Part shown: positions 27,708-36,202 of the stretch, piece after piece
How the letters are laid out: each line of letters begins with the position of its first letter
Numbering within the stretch: the first letter of the stretch is position 1
Assembly (NCBI GenBank): GCA_963778075.1
Contig: CAVZTJ010000015.1
Coordinates: 1,142,431 to 1,206,430 of the forward strand
Direction of reading: 5' to 3'
DNA: 64,000 nucleotides
DNA from: JASHPR01 sp963778075
GTDB taxonomy: Bacteria; Actinomycetota; Actinomycetes; Streptosporangiales; Streptosporangiaceae
Notes under the pieces: model-generated
Databases searched by the model: none
The model's input: the letters and a program-made list of their open reading frames with translations, nothing else
What the model was told of the DNA's origin: nothing
Made by a program: the position numbers and the translations under genes

Positions 27708-29591
27708 TTATTTCACGAAGTACCAGTTCTCTGGGTTGATGGTGAGCGCCGGGTTCTGCGGGAGGACGCCCCTGAGGTTTCCGGAGACCTCGGTGATCTG
27801 GAAGGGGGCGCTGGGCTGCCACTGCACCGGCAGCTCCTCGGCCAGGTAGTCCTGCCAGTTGTACAGGTACTGCAGGTTGCTGCTGGTCAGCGTCTGTGTG
27901 ATCATCAAGTCGTTCTTCGCGTCGTTGTACCCCGAGGCGTTGGCCAGCGACCCGGCCCTAAACAGCGTCTCGCCGGTCGGGTAGTAGTCCGGCGCGAACG
28001 ACCAGCCCAGCCCCCAGTCGGCCATGTCCCAGTTGCACGGGATCTTGGCCGCCACGCAGTTGCCTGCGCCCAGCGCGACCACCTCATCGAACGGCTTGGG
28101 CGACAACGACAGCTTGATCCCGATCGAGGCCACGTTGGACTGCAGCTGCGTCAGTTCCGACTGGAGCCACGATAGCCCGGTCGAGTAGACCATGCTGAAG
28201 TCCAGGCTGCTCCCCGCGGTGATCCCCGCGCCGCAGTCGCCGGCCGCCGAGCCCGGCTTGACGCAGGTCGACAGCCCGCCCGGGCCGACCTTCCAGCCGT
28301 TGCTGGCCAGAAGGCTCTTGGCCTTACCCGGGTTGTACGGGTACCGGTCGCCCGCCTTGGCCTGAGCCGACAGGTACCTGGTCGGCGGGTAGCTGCCGAC
28401 CGGGCCGACCGTGAGCTGCCCGTAGCCGCGCAGCGGGCCGGAGATCACCGCGGCCTGGTTCATCATGTAGGCCAGCGCCTGGCGGAAGTACAGCTGCTTG
28501 AAGATCGCCGCGTGGTCGCCGTCGGTGGACTGCAGGTTGAGCGGGTAGTAACTGATGCCCCAGGTGTACCAGGGCTCCAGCGTGTACCCGCGGGCCGACA
28601 GCGGATTGCTGCCCACGCCCGCGCTGGCCGGCTTGGCCGGGGCGTCCTGCGCCGGCAGGTAGCCGACGTTGATCTTGGTGGCGCCGCTCGGCGACTGCAG
28701 CACGTCGTACTCGGCCGCATCGGTGGTGAACGGCACTTCCTGGAACGCGGCCAGCTTGGGCTTGACCGGGCCGGAATAGGACTTGTTCGGCACGAACGTG
28801 ACATGACCGTCGGCGTTGAACGCGCTCAGCCTCCACGGGCCGTCCACGATGCTCCACAGCGGCGAGGTCACGTACGTTGACAGGTCCTTGGACTGGCCAT
28901 CGAGGTAGGTGTAGACCGCCGCGCAGTCGCTCACCGTGGTGTCACAGTGGCTCCGGCCAGAGGCGGTCCGGTCCCAGGCGGCCGGCATGGGCGTGATCTG
29001 GCTCAGCTCGTTGTAGAGGAACCACTGCGTGTTGAACGACTGCTTCATCGTCATCTGCAGCTCGGTCTGGCTGACCACGTGGATGTTGGACACGTTGGCC
29101 GGGAACCCGCCCGGCACGTCCGCGCCCCAGTCCTGCGGCACGGCCAGCATCATGTTGATCCAGAACATTACGTCCGACGCGGTCACCGGCTGCCCGTTGG
29201 ACCACATCCAGTGCTTCAGGCTGATGGTCACGGTCCGGCCGCCGGTGCCGCTGAACACCGGCGCGCTGGCCAGGCTCAGCGAGGGGTTGAACGTCGGCTG
29301 GGTGCCGTTGGCGAACCAGTACAGCGGCCGGTACATCAGGTAGGAGAAATCTTCCAGGTTGGAGAGGCTGATGAACGAACTGCTGGTGAACGGGAAGATG
29401 TAGTTCGGCGTGTCCGACGGCTGCTCAGCGAACACCGCCGTCCCGCCCGATACCGGCGTGCCGCCGGTTGCGGGCCCCCCACTGCTGGTGCCAGCACAGC
29501 CCGCCGCCACCAGGGCCAACGCCGCAGTGCTCAGACCCGCAGCCAGGATCCACCGGAACCTGAACTTGACTCTCATAGCTGTAGTGCCCAT
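27708..29591 (-). CDS. Peptide/nickel-type ABC substrate-binding lipoprotein (SBP_bac_5)
   Basis: A 627-aa lipoprotein. The signal ends with LVAAGC (Cys 32). The mature protein has the DppA/OppA fold: YRPLYWF, LKHWMWSNGQPVTASDVMFWIN, SPLWSIVDGPWRLSAF, RQALAYMMNQAAVISGPL and YPYNPGKAKSLLASNGWKV. It would capture peptides or similar solutes for import, yet no permease or ATPase genes adjoin it. The start is ATG 29591 or ATG 29576; neither has a strong ribosome site. One recurring element lies 33 bases upstream on the same strand. The 3' end is duplicated at 18039-18292. A second, more distant binding protein is at 31860. Confidence 0.9.
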   Translation of the reverse strand: MGTTAMRVKFRFRWILAAGLSTAALALVAAGCAGTSSGGPATGGTPVSGGTAVFAEQPSDTPNYIFPFTSSSFISLSNLEDFSYLMYRPLYWFANGTQPTFNPSLSLASAPVFSGTGGRTVTISLKHWMWSNGQPVTASDVMFWINMMLAVPQDWGADVPGGFPANVSNIHVVSQTELQMTMKQSFNTQWFLYNELSQITPMPAAWDRTASGRSHCDTTVSDCAAVYTYLDGQSKDLSTYVTSPLWSIVDGPWRLSAFNADGHVTFVPNKSYSGPVKPKLAAFQEVPFTTDAAEYDVLQSPSGATKINVGYLPAQDAPAKPASAGVGSNPLSARGYTLEPWYTWGISYYPLNLQSTDGDHAAIFKQLYFRQALAYMMNQAAVISGPLRGYGQLTVGPVGSYPPTRYLSAQAKAGDRYPYNPGKAKSLLASNGWKVGPGGLSTCVKPGSAAGDCGAGITAGSSLDFSMVYSTGLSWLQSELTQLQSNVASIGIKLSLSPKPFDEVVALGAGNCVAAKIPCNWDMADWGLGWSFAPDYYPTGETLFRAGSLANASGYNDAKNDLMITQTLTSSNLQYLYNWQDYLAEELPVQWQPSAPFQITEVSGNLRGVLPQNPALTINPENWYFVK

Positions 29592-29623
29592 TGCCAGAGG
29601 CTGTTCCCGGGGGCCTACATGGA

Positions 29624-29640
29624 GCTAGTCAGATCCGGAC
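29624..29640 (-). promoter_or_regulatory. Recurring element, copy 4
   Basis: On the minus strand it reads GTCCGGATCTGACTAGC, identical to copies 1 and 5 except for the base before it. It is only 33 bases upstream of the binding-protein ATG, the closest of all copies to a start codon. Any regulator bound here would act at or near the promoter. Confidence 0.5.
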
Positions 29641-29873
29641 CGGGTCCTGACTGTGCCCGAATCGTAATCCGGCGCTCAGCGGTTCGCTCAGCAGGCCTGC
29701 TGGGCGCCGTCGCGGGGTCACGATCGCCTCGGCCTTGTGCGGCCTGTCCACCAGTCTGAGCTAGCTGGTCGCGTTCCGTGTCCTCCACGGCGTGGGCGCC
29801 GTGATGACCCCGTCGGGCTGTCCATACTGCCGCCGGCAGCCTGCAAGCATCCGGAATCCGATGGCTGTTGGCC

Positions 29874-30824
29874 TCAGCGTGGACCTGGATTGCTGGCGGG
29901 GTGAGTTTGCGGGGTCCCCGTCTGCCCGGGCTGGACGGGATGGCGTCGTGCTGGCTCCAGCGCGCGAAGCCGGGAGATAGCGACGCCGACGAGGCACAGC
30001 GCGCCTCCGGCAAGGGCTGCTTGGCGGGGAATCTCGCCGAGGATGCCCCAGGACATCAGCACCGTCAGCGCTGGGACAGCGTAGACGGTGGTGCCCATCG
30101 CGCCGGCTGGGGTCCGGGCCAGCGCATAGGCCCAGGCCGTAAACGCCACTGCGGTCGGGAACACGCCCAGATACGCCACGCAAAGCCTGTCAGCCCAGGG
30201 TGCTGTGGCAAGCTGGGGTGCGAGCTGGCCGGCGAAGGGCAAGCATGCCACCGCGCCGACCGCGCAGCCGAACGTGGTGACCTGCAGCGCCGACGCGTGC
30301 CGGAGCGCGGGTTTCTGGCTGACCGCGCTTGCGGCATATGACACCGCCGCCAGCAGGCACAGCAGAACGCCCAGCACTGAGGCATGTCCGGCCGAGGAGG
30401 TGGCGATGCCCACCACAATCGCGCCGGCGAAAGAGACCGCCATCCCGGCGAGCAGGCGCGCCGGGAAGCCCTCTTTGAGCAGCCAGCCGCTCAGCAGCGC
30501 AACGAGCACCGGGCCGGTACTGGTGATCATCGACGCGGTACCCGCGTCGACCCCCCGCTCATCCCAGTTCAGCGCCACCATGTAGACGCCGAACCACAGC
30601 AGCCCAGACGCCACGATGCCCGGCCACGCGGCGCGCGGCGGCCACCCTTCTCCGCGTCTCAGCCAGATGACGCCGAGCACCACCGCGCCAACCAGCAGCC
30701 TGCCCAGCGCCAGGGCGCCGGGAGAAAAATGCTGACCAGCGCTGCGGATGGCGACGAACGCCGACGCCCACAGCACCACCGTTACGCCGGCTGCGGCGAG
30801 CCGCAGACCTCCCGGGCGGGTCAA
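29874..30824 (-). CDS. EamA/DMT-family transporter
   Basis: A 316-aa membrane protein with ten hydrophobic segments in two EamA repeats (about 5-135 and 148-285). Typical motifs are LWASAFVAIRSAGQHFSPGALALGRLL, TASMITSTGPVLVALLSGWLLKEG and the repeat-2 version AGAMGTTVYAVPALTVLMSWGILGEI. It is a drug/metabolite exporter-type protein; the substrate is unknown. It lies between two binding-protein genes and faces the same way as the first. The ATG at 30824 has no strong ribosome site. Confidence 0.9.
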   Translation of the reverse strand: MTRPGGLRLAAAGVTVVLWASAFVAIRSAGQHFSPGALALGRLLVGAVVLGVIWLRRGEGWPPRAAWPGIVASGLLWFGVYMVALNWDERGVDAGTASMITSTGPVLVALLSGWLLKEGFPARLLAGMAVSFAGAIVVGIATSSAGHASVLGVLLCLLAAVSYAASAVSQKPALRHASALQVTTFGCAVGAVACLPFAGQLAPQLATAPWADRLCVAYLGVFPTAVAFTAWAYALARTPAGAMGTTVYAVPALTVLMSWGILGEIPRQAALAGGALCLVGVAISRLRALEPARRHPVQPGQTGTPQTHPASNPGPR

Positions 30825-30936
30825 TGCGGCGCCACAGTCCGGCCGGCGGCAGTCATAATGCCGGGACGCATTCCCCCATGCTTACCTGAAGATGGTTCGG
30901 CCAGGACCGAACCGTTGCTGCCGGCCGGCCAGCGGC

Positions 30937-31193
30937 CTGGTTATAGCCATGGAACGCCGCAGCGAGATCGGGCTGCACCGCGCCCTGGGTTCACCAACGG
31001 CCAGATCCGCGCCCGATTCCTTTCCGAAGCCTTACCTGTTCCCTGCTCGGCGGTGCCGAGGGTCGCCGCCGGCGCGCTATTCACGGCCATTTATTCCTGC
31101 GCCAAGGCCTGGTCCGGGTCGTCGTCCCGTTCGAAGCGTGGGCCGACGGGCCTGGTGCCGCGGTCGTCATCGGCGCCATCGCCGTCCTCTGAC
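30937..31193 (+). pseudogene. Remnant of a third FtsX/MacB-type permease
   Basis: Reads LVIAMERRSEIGLHRALGS and, after a frame change, TNGQIRARFLSEAL, then TAIYSCAKAW, then EAWADGPGAAVVIGAIAVL to a stop. These are the C-terminal segments of the permeases at 5857-7113 and 36203-37456 in the correct order. Only the last ~85 codons survive, with at least two frame changes. Confidence 0.75.
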
Positions 31194-31196
31194 GCG

Positions 31197-31345
31197 CGGT
31201 GTAGACCTTGCGGAGTTCTGCGGCGACGGCCGCGCCGTCACGGCGGGCCACAGGCCACCGCGAGTTGCGCACCAGTTGCACCACACAGCGTTGCACGATG
31301 GCGCCCGGAAACGGGGCACAGATGGCAGCCTCGAACGCGTCCAGC
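31197..31345 (-). pseudogene. Remnant of a Mutator (IS256-type) transposase
   Basis: On the minus strand GLDAFEAAICAPFPGAIVQ then RCVVQLVRNS and AAELRKVYTA match the middle of IS256 transposases (compare DAVNAVWEKAIVQTCIVHLLRNS in the intact copy at 58459). Nothing else of the element remains. The rest of 31346-31859 has no gene but includes a recurring element. Confidence 0.65.
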
Positions 31346-31652
31346 CCGATGCCCTATGGATGTCAAGCGGCCGGACCCGGCCCGGGTTGTCACCGATAGC
31401 GATGAGCAGCGCGGCAGCGCTGTCGGTCCGACTCCCGGTCGCACCGCCGGTCCAGTGACAGCAAGCACCGCCCGAAGCCGGCGGCCGACAGATCGGCCGC
31501 ACTTGGCGACATTCTGGTGCGCTATCCACGAACGTTCGCCATGCCAGCTGGCCTGGCAGATCCCCGAACCGAAGAGGGAACGGGCACCGTCCCCGCCTGT
31601 GGGGTCACGACACGTGGGATATCGGGTCACGATCAGGATAAACATTGCGCGT

Positions 31653-31670
31653 TGTCCGGATCTGACTAGC
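31653..31670 (+). promoter_or_regulatory. Recurring element, copy 5
   Basis: TGTCCGGATCTGACTAGC, identical to copy 1. It lies 190 bases ahead of the second binding-protein gene, on the same strand. Confidence 0.45.
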
Positions 31671-31859
31671 CCGACCCGGCCCATGGAATTCAACCTGAGG
31701 TCGTGCCGAACACTGTGACGCCTTGCTCGGCGGCTATTGGTCTCGGCAGCGAGCTACCCGGCGGCGACGCTGCTGGTTCGCTTGTGGCCAGCAACTCGCC
31801 TGAGCGCGGCCGTGGTGGCTGATAACCCAACTATGTAAGCGCCCACGGAAGGAGCGCAG

Positions 31860-33731
31860 ATGTTCAGACGTGGAAGAAAACGGCACCTGGCGACGGTAGC
31901 CGCGGTGGGCGTCATGGCGTTGATCGCGGCTGGCTGCAGTTCCAGCGGCAGCCCGGCCAGCTCGGGTTCGTCGGGTGCGGTGGTGAAGGGCGGGACGGCG
32001 ACGATGGCGCTGCCGCCCGGGATCACCAATGACTGGATTTTCCCGTTCTACGCGATCACGAACTCCAGCGTCTATAACTCCAACGAGTTCCAGTGGATGT
32101 TCTACCGGCCGCTGTACATGTTCGGCGCCAACTCCAACACCAACGTGACCGTGAACTACCCGCTGTCACCGGCCGACCCGCCCGTCTACGAGAACGGCGG
32201 CAAGACCGTGGTGGTCAACATGAAGGGCTGGAAGTGGTCGGACGGCCAGACCGTCGACGCCCAGTCCCTGATCTTCTTCCTGAACATGGCCAAGGCGGAA
32301 AAGAGCAACTGGTACGCCTACGCGGCGGGCCTGCTCCCGGACAACATCGTGTCCTACAAGGCCACCGGGCCCGACCAGGTGACCATGCAGCTGAACCACG
32401 CCTACTCCAGCCTCTGGTACACCTACAACCAGCTGTCCGAGCTCACCCCAATGCCGTCGGCGTGGGACGTCACCTCGCTGGGGGCGAAGCCGGGCAGCGG
32501 GGGGTGCAGCACCGACAGCGCGGCCGACGGCTGGGCCAAGTGCAAGGCGGTCTACACCTTCCTGACCGCGCAGTCGAAGATCGCCTCGACGTACGCGACC
32601 AGCCCGCTGTGGTCGGTGGTTGACGGGCCGTGGAAGCTGTCCAGCTTCAACACCAACGGCAACGTGACGATCGTGCCGAACACCAAGTACTCCGGAAGCC
32701 CCAAGCCGCAGCTGTCGGCGATCAAGCTCGTGCCGTATACCAGCGACGCGGCCGAGTACACCGCGCTGAAGACGGGGTCGGTCGACATCGGCTACATCCC
32801 GACCGCAGACCTGGCGCAAAAGCCGGCCAACTCCTACCTTCCCTCGGTGAACCCGCTGGGCAGCTCGTACTACCTGGAGCCGTTCCTGGACTATGGCATC
32901 CAGTACGCGCAGCCGAACTTCAATAACCCGCAGGTGGGTTTCCTGATCCGGCAGCTGTACATCCGGCAGGCCATGCAGTACGCCGAGGACCAGCCCGGGA
33001 TCAGCAAGGCAATCTGGCGCGGGTACGCGACCCCGGGCGCGGGTCCGGTGCCGACCACGCCGTCCAACCCGTTCGAGCCGGCGATCGAGCGTGAGAACGG
33101 CGGCCAGGGCCCCTACCCGTATGATCCGGCCAAGGCGACGGCGCTGCTGACCAGCCACGGGTGGAAAGAGGTCGGCGGGGTGATGACCTGCCAGGATCCG
33201 TCCAAGTGCGGCTCCGGCATCAGCAAGGGCGAGCAGCTGAAGATGACGTTCGTCTACTCGACGGGCGTGGCCGCGGCGACGGCGACGTATCAGGCCATCA
33301 AGTCCGAGGAGTCCCAGGTGGGCATCGACGTCACCCTTCTCGGGGAGTCGTTCAACACGATCATCGGCGAGAGCGCGCCGTGCGCGCCGATGGGCCCGAA
33401 ATGCAATGTGCAGGTGTTTGCCTATGGCGGCTGGAGTTTCGACGGGCCGGGCATGGAGCCGACCGGTGAGCCGCTGTTCGCCACCGGCGCCGGGTCAAAC
33501 TCGGGTAACTATTCCGACCCGACGATGGACAAGCTGATCAACGAGACGCATACCAGCAGCAGCATGAGCGTGTTCGACCAGTACGCGACCTACGGCGCGC
33601 AGCAGCTGCCGTTCATGTGGGTGCCGGAGCCGAACCCGTTCGCCATTCAGGCCGTGACCAGCAAGCTGCACGGCGTCACATTCAGCCCGCTGTTCACCCT
33701 GCTCCCTGAGTACTGGCACTTCACAAAGTAG
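31860..33731 (+). CDS. Peptide/nickel-type ABC substrate-binding lipoprotein, second copy
   Basis: A 623-aa lipoprotein (lipobox LIAAGC, Cys 26) of the SBP_bac_5 family. It has FYRPLYMFG, MKGWKWSDGQTVDAQSLIFF, SPLWSVVDGPWKLSSFNTNG, RQLYIRQAMQYAEDQPGISK and YPYDPAKATALLTSHGWKE. It is a paralogue of the protein at 27708, with the same layout but clearly diverged. The ATG follows GGAAGGAG at a good distance. A strong terminator follows the stop, then a decayed dppB-type permease gene. This suggests that the original import operon (binding protein, two permeases, ATPases) has been lost. Confidence 0.92.
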   Translation: MFRRGRKRHLATVAAVGVMALIAAGCSSSGSPASSGSSGAVVKGGTATMALPPGITNDWIFPFYAITNSSVYNSNEFQWMFYRPLYMFGANSNTNVTVNYPLSPADPPVYENGGKTVVVNMKGWKWSDGQTVDAQSLIFFLNMAKAEKSNWYAYAAGLLPDNIVSYKATGPDQVTMQLNHAYSSLWYTYNQLSELTPMPSAWDVTSLGAKPGSGGCSTDSAADGWAKCKAVYTFLTAQSKIASTYATSPLWSVVDGPWKLSSFNTNGNVTIVPNTKYSGSPKPQLSAIKLVPYTSDAAEYTALKTGSVDIGYIPTADLAQKPANSYLPSVNPLGSSYYLEPFLDYGIQYAQPNFNNPQVGFLIRQLYIRQAMQYAEDQPGISKAIWRGYATPGAGPVPTTPSNPFEPAIERENGGQGPYPYDPAKATALLTSHGWKEVGGVMTCQDPSKCGSGISKGEQLKMTFVYSTGVAAATATYQAIKSEESQVGIDVTLLGESFNTIIGESAPCAPMGPKCNVQVFAYGGWSFDGPGMEPTGEPLFATGAGSNSGNYSDPTMDKLINETHTSSSMSVFDQYATYGAQQLPFMWVPEPNPFAIQAVTSKLHGVTFSPLFTLLPEYWHFTK

Positions 33732-33746
33732 CTCCAGGGGCACGCT

Positions 33747-33784
33747 CCTGCCCGCCCCGCTCTACGCTCCGCGGGGCGGGCAGG
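33747..33784 (+). terminator. Strong hairpin after the second binding protein
   Basis: CCTGCCCGCCCCGC and GCGGGGCGGGCAGG form a perfect 14-bp stem with a ten-base loop, 16 bases past the stop codon. It has no T tract. It separates the binding-protein gene from the permease remnant. Confidence 0.75.
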
Positions 33785-33869
33785 CCACACAGCAGCCACG
33801 AAACCGGAGGCGTGATAAGCCCTCCACACGCCAGGGATCCCATGGGCCTGATGACGGGGTGGCGGCTCA

Positions 33870-34267
33870 ATGATCGGGTACCTGATTCAGCGGTTGCTGG
33901 ACGCTGGTGGTTTTGTTCTTCGTGACGGTCATCACGCTGTTCCTGTTCATTTGTCCCCCGGCGGGCCGAACCGCGCGATGCCAGCCAGCGGGCCACTGCA
34001 GTACCTGAAGTGGATCGGCCAGCTGCTGCACGGCAACCTGGGCTTCTCGGCCAACCTGAACCAGTCGGTGGCCAGCCTGATCGCCTAGAACTCGCCAAAG
34101 ACCATCGTGCTGGTTGCGCTGGGCACGATCGTCTCGCTGCTGTTCGGCATACCGCTGGGCATGCACCAACCAGGCGGTCAAGCGCTACACCATCGGCGAC
34201 TACGCACCGACCAGGCTCTCGTTCCCCGGTTACGCGACGCGCAACCTCCACGGCGGCTGGATATAGG
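33870..34267 (+). pseudogene. Decayed dppB-type permease, copy 1
   Basis: Starts MIGYLIQRLL, then by frame changes keeps the family's PGGPNRAM, LQYLKWIGQLLHGNLGFSA, LNQSVASLIA, a TAG at 34086-34088, and beyond it TIVLVALGTIVSLLFGIPLGM and ultimately YTIGDY. Several frame changes and the stop rule out a working protein. A second remnant is at 42868. Confidence 0.8.
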
Positions 34268-34301
34268 CGGCCACCCAAGAACCCCGGGGGGCTCGGATTG
34301 G

Positions 34302-35801
34302 CTATTCGAGCCGAGGTTCCGCGCTGAGGTTGAGGTCTGATTCGCTGAGCCAGAGGTATGCGGTCGCATGCGCGCGCCAAGGGCGCCAGGCGTCGGCGAT
34401 GCGGGTCGCTGTTTGAGGGGTGACCTGTCCGGTGTGTGCTGATAGGGCGCGCAGGAGCGCAGGGCTGGCACTAGGAAATGCGTCGGGCTCCCCCAGACGC
34501 AGCTTCAGTGACTGGGCGCTCTCAGTGCTCAGGCTCTGAATGGATTCAGCGAGGGCTGCGGACCCGGCGCTCCGGGTTGGATCAGCAACGGCGGTGTCGT
34601 CGGTTGCCGCTTGCGCCATCCTGCGGATGGCGATCACGTGTGAATGATCGAGCCCCAGACCGTCGAGATCACTAGAGACGAGATCGGATGGCTGTGGAAA
34701 GGTGCGGGCCAGGCCGATTGCCCGCAGGCCTGAGATAGGTGTTCCATAACGCTCGGCGATCCGCCGCATTGTTGCGGCGGTATCGGCAAGGCTGGAGTGC
34801 TCGCCGACGATCGCCTCGATTCCGGCTTCGAACAGATCCCATGCACCGGGGGGCCGCAGTCCCGGGCGGCCGCTGGCCAGGGGCCCGATCAGCTGGTCCG
34901 GTCCCAGATGACCGTTTGCGGCTTGCACGTCGGCGTCAAGGTTGAAGATACGCCGTACGCGCTGCGCGATGTGAATCAGGCCTTTCCAGTGGGGCAGGTG
35001 CGCCCGGAGCACGAGATGGTCGGTGCCGCCGGGTGAGATCTCCAGGACGCCGGGATCACCTTCGATGATCACTGTCCGGAGGTAGCGGTCGTCTGACACC
35101 TGCTCGACCCCGTCGATGGCACGGGTGCGCATCAAGTCGAGCATTCCTTGCCAGTCAAGAGGAGGCTGGAAGGGCACCCTCAGTGCGACGCCGGCGTCGG
35201 CAATGAGGCGGTCCTTGTTGCGGCGTCGTGCGCGCAGTTCGCTGGGTGTGGCACGGAAGGTTTCCTGACAGGCCCGGTTAAACTGCCTAACGCTCCCAAA
35301 CCCGGCGGCGTAGGTGATGTCCGAAATGGACAGGTCGCTATCGTCGAGGAGCCGACGTGCGAAATGCACGCGGGTGGAGCGGGCGAGCTGGTCGGGGGTC
35401 AGGCCCAGGTGGTCGATGAACAACCGGCGCAGATGCCTGGCGGAAACGCCAAGCTTCGCGCCGAGATCGTCCTCTGTCGCGTCGTCCAGGGCACCATCCA
35501 CGATCAGCTGCACGGCATGGCACAGCAGTTGCGGGGCGGCTTGATCTGAGATCGACGGCTGGGTGCGGTACGGGCGGCAGCGCAAGCACGCCCGGAACCC
35601 GGCAGCTTCCGCGGCTGCCGCCAGCTCAAACGTCCGCACGTTGTTGCGGTTCGGCCTGCCCGTACAGCTCGGCAGGCAGTAAATGCCCGTCGTGACGACC
35701 GCATTGAAGCTCCCCACGGCCCGATAATGCCAGCTCACGCGATGTTCAGGCGAGACACATCCGGACGTGAGCTGCCGGGGCCAATCGCCTGTAGCAACCA
35801 A
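34302..35801 (-). CDS. alkA: Ada-AraC-AlkA fusion with altered glycosylase core
   Basis: A 499-aa fusion. The N-terminal Ada zinc domain keeps all four Cys ligands (IYCLPSC and FRACLRCRP), so methyl-phosphotriester repair looks possible. An AraC-type helix-turn-helix follows (LGVSARHLRRLF, ISDITYAAGFGSVRQFNRACQ). Next comes an AlkA N-terminal domain and part of HhH-GPD. The expected HhH segment LPGIGPWTAxYIAMRAL reads LSTESAQSLKLRLGE here. The position of the catalytic Asp (Asp238 in E. coli AlkA) appears as Ser in DAFPSASPALLRAL. So base removal is probably lost. The start is a TTG with no ribosome site, and a later GTG is possible. A deleted copy lies at 44055-44485. Confidence 0.85.
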   Translation of the reverse strand: MVATGDWPRQLTSGCVSPEHRVSWHYRAVGSFNAVVTTGIYCLPSCTGRPNRNNVRTFELAAAAEAAGFRACLRCRPYRTQPSISDQAAPQLLCHAVQLIVDGALDDATEDDLGAKLGVSARHLRRLFIDHLGLTPDQLARSTRVHFARRLLDDSDLSISDITYAAGFGSVRQFNRACQETFRATPSELRARRRNKDRLIADAGVALRVPFQPPLDWQGMLDLMRTRAIDGVEQVSDDRYLRTVIIEGDPGVLEISPGGTDHLVLRAHLPHWKGLIHIAQRVRRIFNLDADVQAANGHLGPDQLIGPLASGRPGLRPPGAWDLFEAGIEAIVGEHSSLADTAATMRRIAERYGTPISGLRAIGLARTFPQPSDLVSSDLDGLGLDHSHVIAIRRMAQAATDDTAVADPTRSAGSAALAESIQSLSTESAQSLKLRLGEPDAFPSASPALLRALSAHTGQVTPQTATRIADAWRPWRAHATAYLWLSESDLNLSAEPRLE

Positions 35802-36202
35802 ACGAATGTAAGTGCTGTATTCATCGACCGTCGGTTTGGCCCCTCCACACGCACGTTAACTAGACAAAATCATGATCAAGGGTGTCGTTAGAGCCTGTCA
35901 GGCTTAGGCTCACGATGATCAACGTTGAGCCGCAATTGTCCCGGGGGCAGCTTTCGAGCATCAGCGTCGGCTAACCAACACCCCGGGGCTTGGCTGAAGT
36001 CGAGGGCTGCCGCAAACGTTGCCCGGTCTCCTCGGGCCTGGTGAGACCGGGCGTCGCCGAGCCTGCGGATTCGGTCGATGCGATTACACCTGAAGTGGGG
36101 CGTCGCCACGGTACCGGCGCAGGGAGCGGGACACCCGGCCCGGCATAGTGAAGCCGGGCGAGGGGCGTTCAGCGCCTGTTGGTTAGCCGTGACGAGCTGG
36201 CT
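35802..36202. other. Intergenic region between alkA and the second export module
   Basis: About 400 bases with no gene. It holds the shared hairpin at 36021-36052 and a smaller one (CCCGGC/GCCGGG near 36139-36162) that may end transcription from the export operon on the minus strand. Confidence 0.45.
36021..36052. repeat. Hairpin GCCCGGTCTC/GAGACCGGGC, copy 1
   Basis: A perfect 10-bp stem with a 12-base loop, 150 bases past the end of the permease gene on the minus strand. The same stem sequence recurs at 42781-42824 in an unrelated context. Confidence 0.6.

Larger units (their letters stand above)
25080..27961. repeat. Right copy of the 1.46-kb direct duplication (with IS256 insert)
   Basis: The ancestral part is 25080-25799 plus 27222-27961. 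It starts with the last 30 codons of the transglutaminase gene (ending NLRSRVWHQE) and runs into the complete binding-protein gene. It shows the empty sites of the MITE-like element (25201-25206) and of ISL3 (25246-25252). Confidence 0.9.

Noticed and set aside
30384..31718. 444-aa plus-strand open frame
   Set aside because: Starts antisense to the EamA gene and runs by chance through a permease remnant; only the remnant segment (30937-31193) has homology.
35754..35766. ACACATCCGGACG near ada as another recurring-element copy
   Set aside because: Shares only TCCGGA with the element; it also occurs at 44479 merely because the ada region is duplicated.
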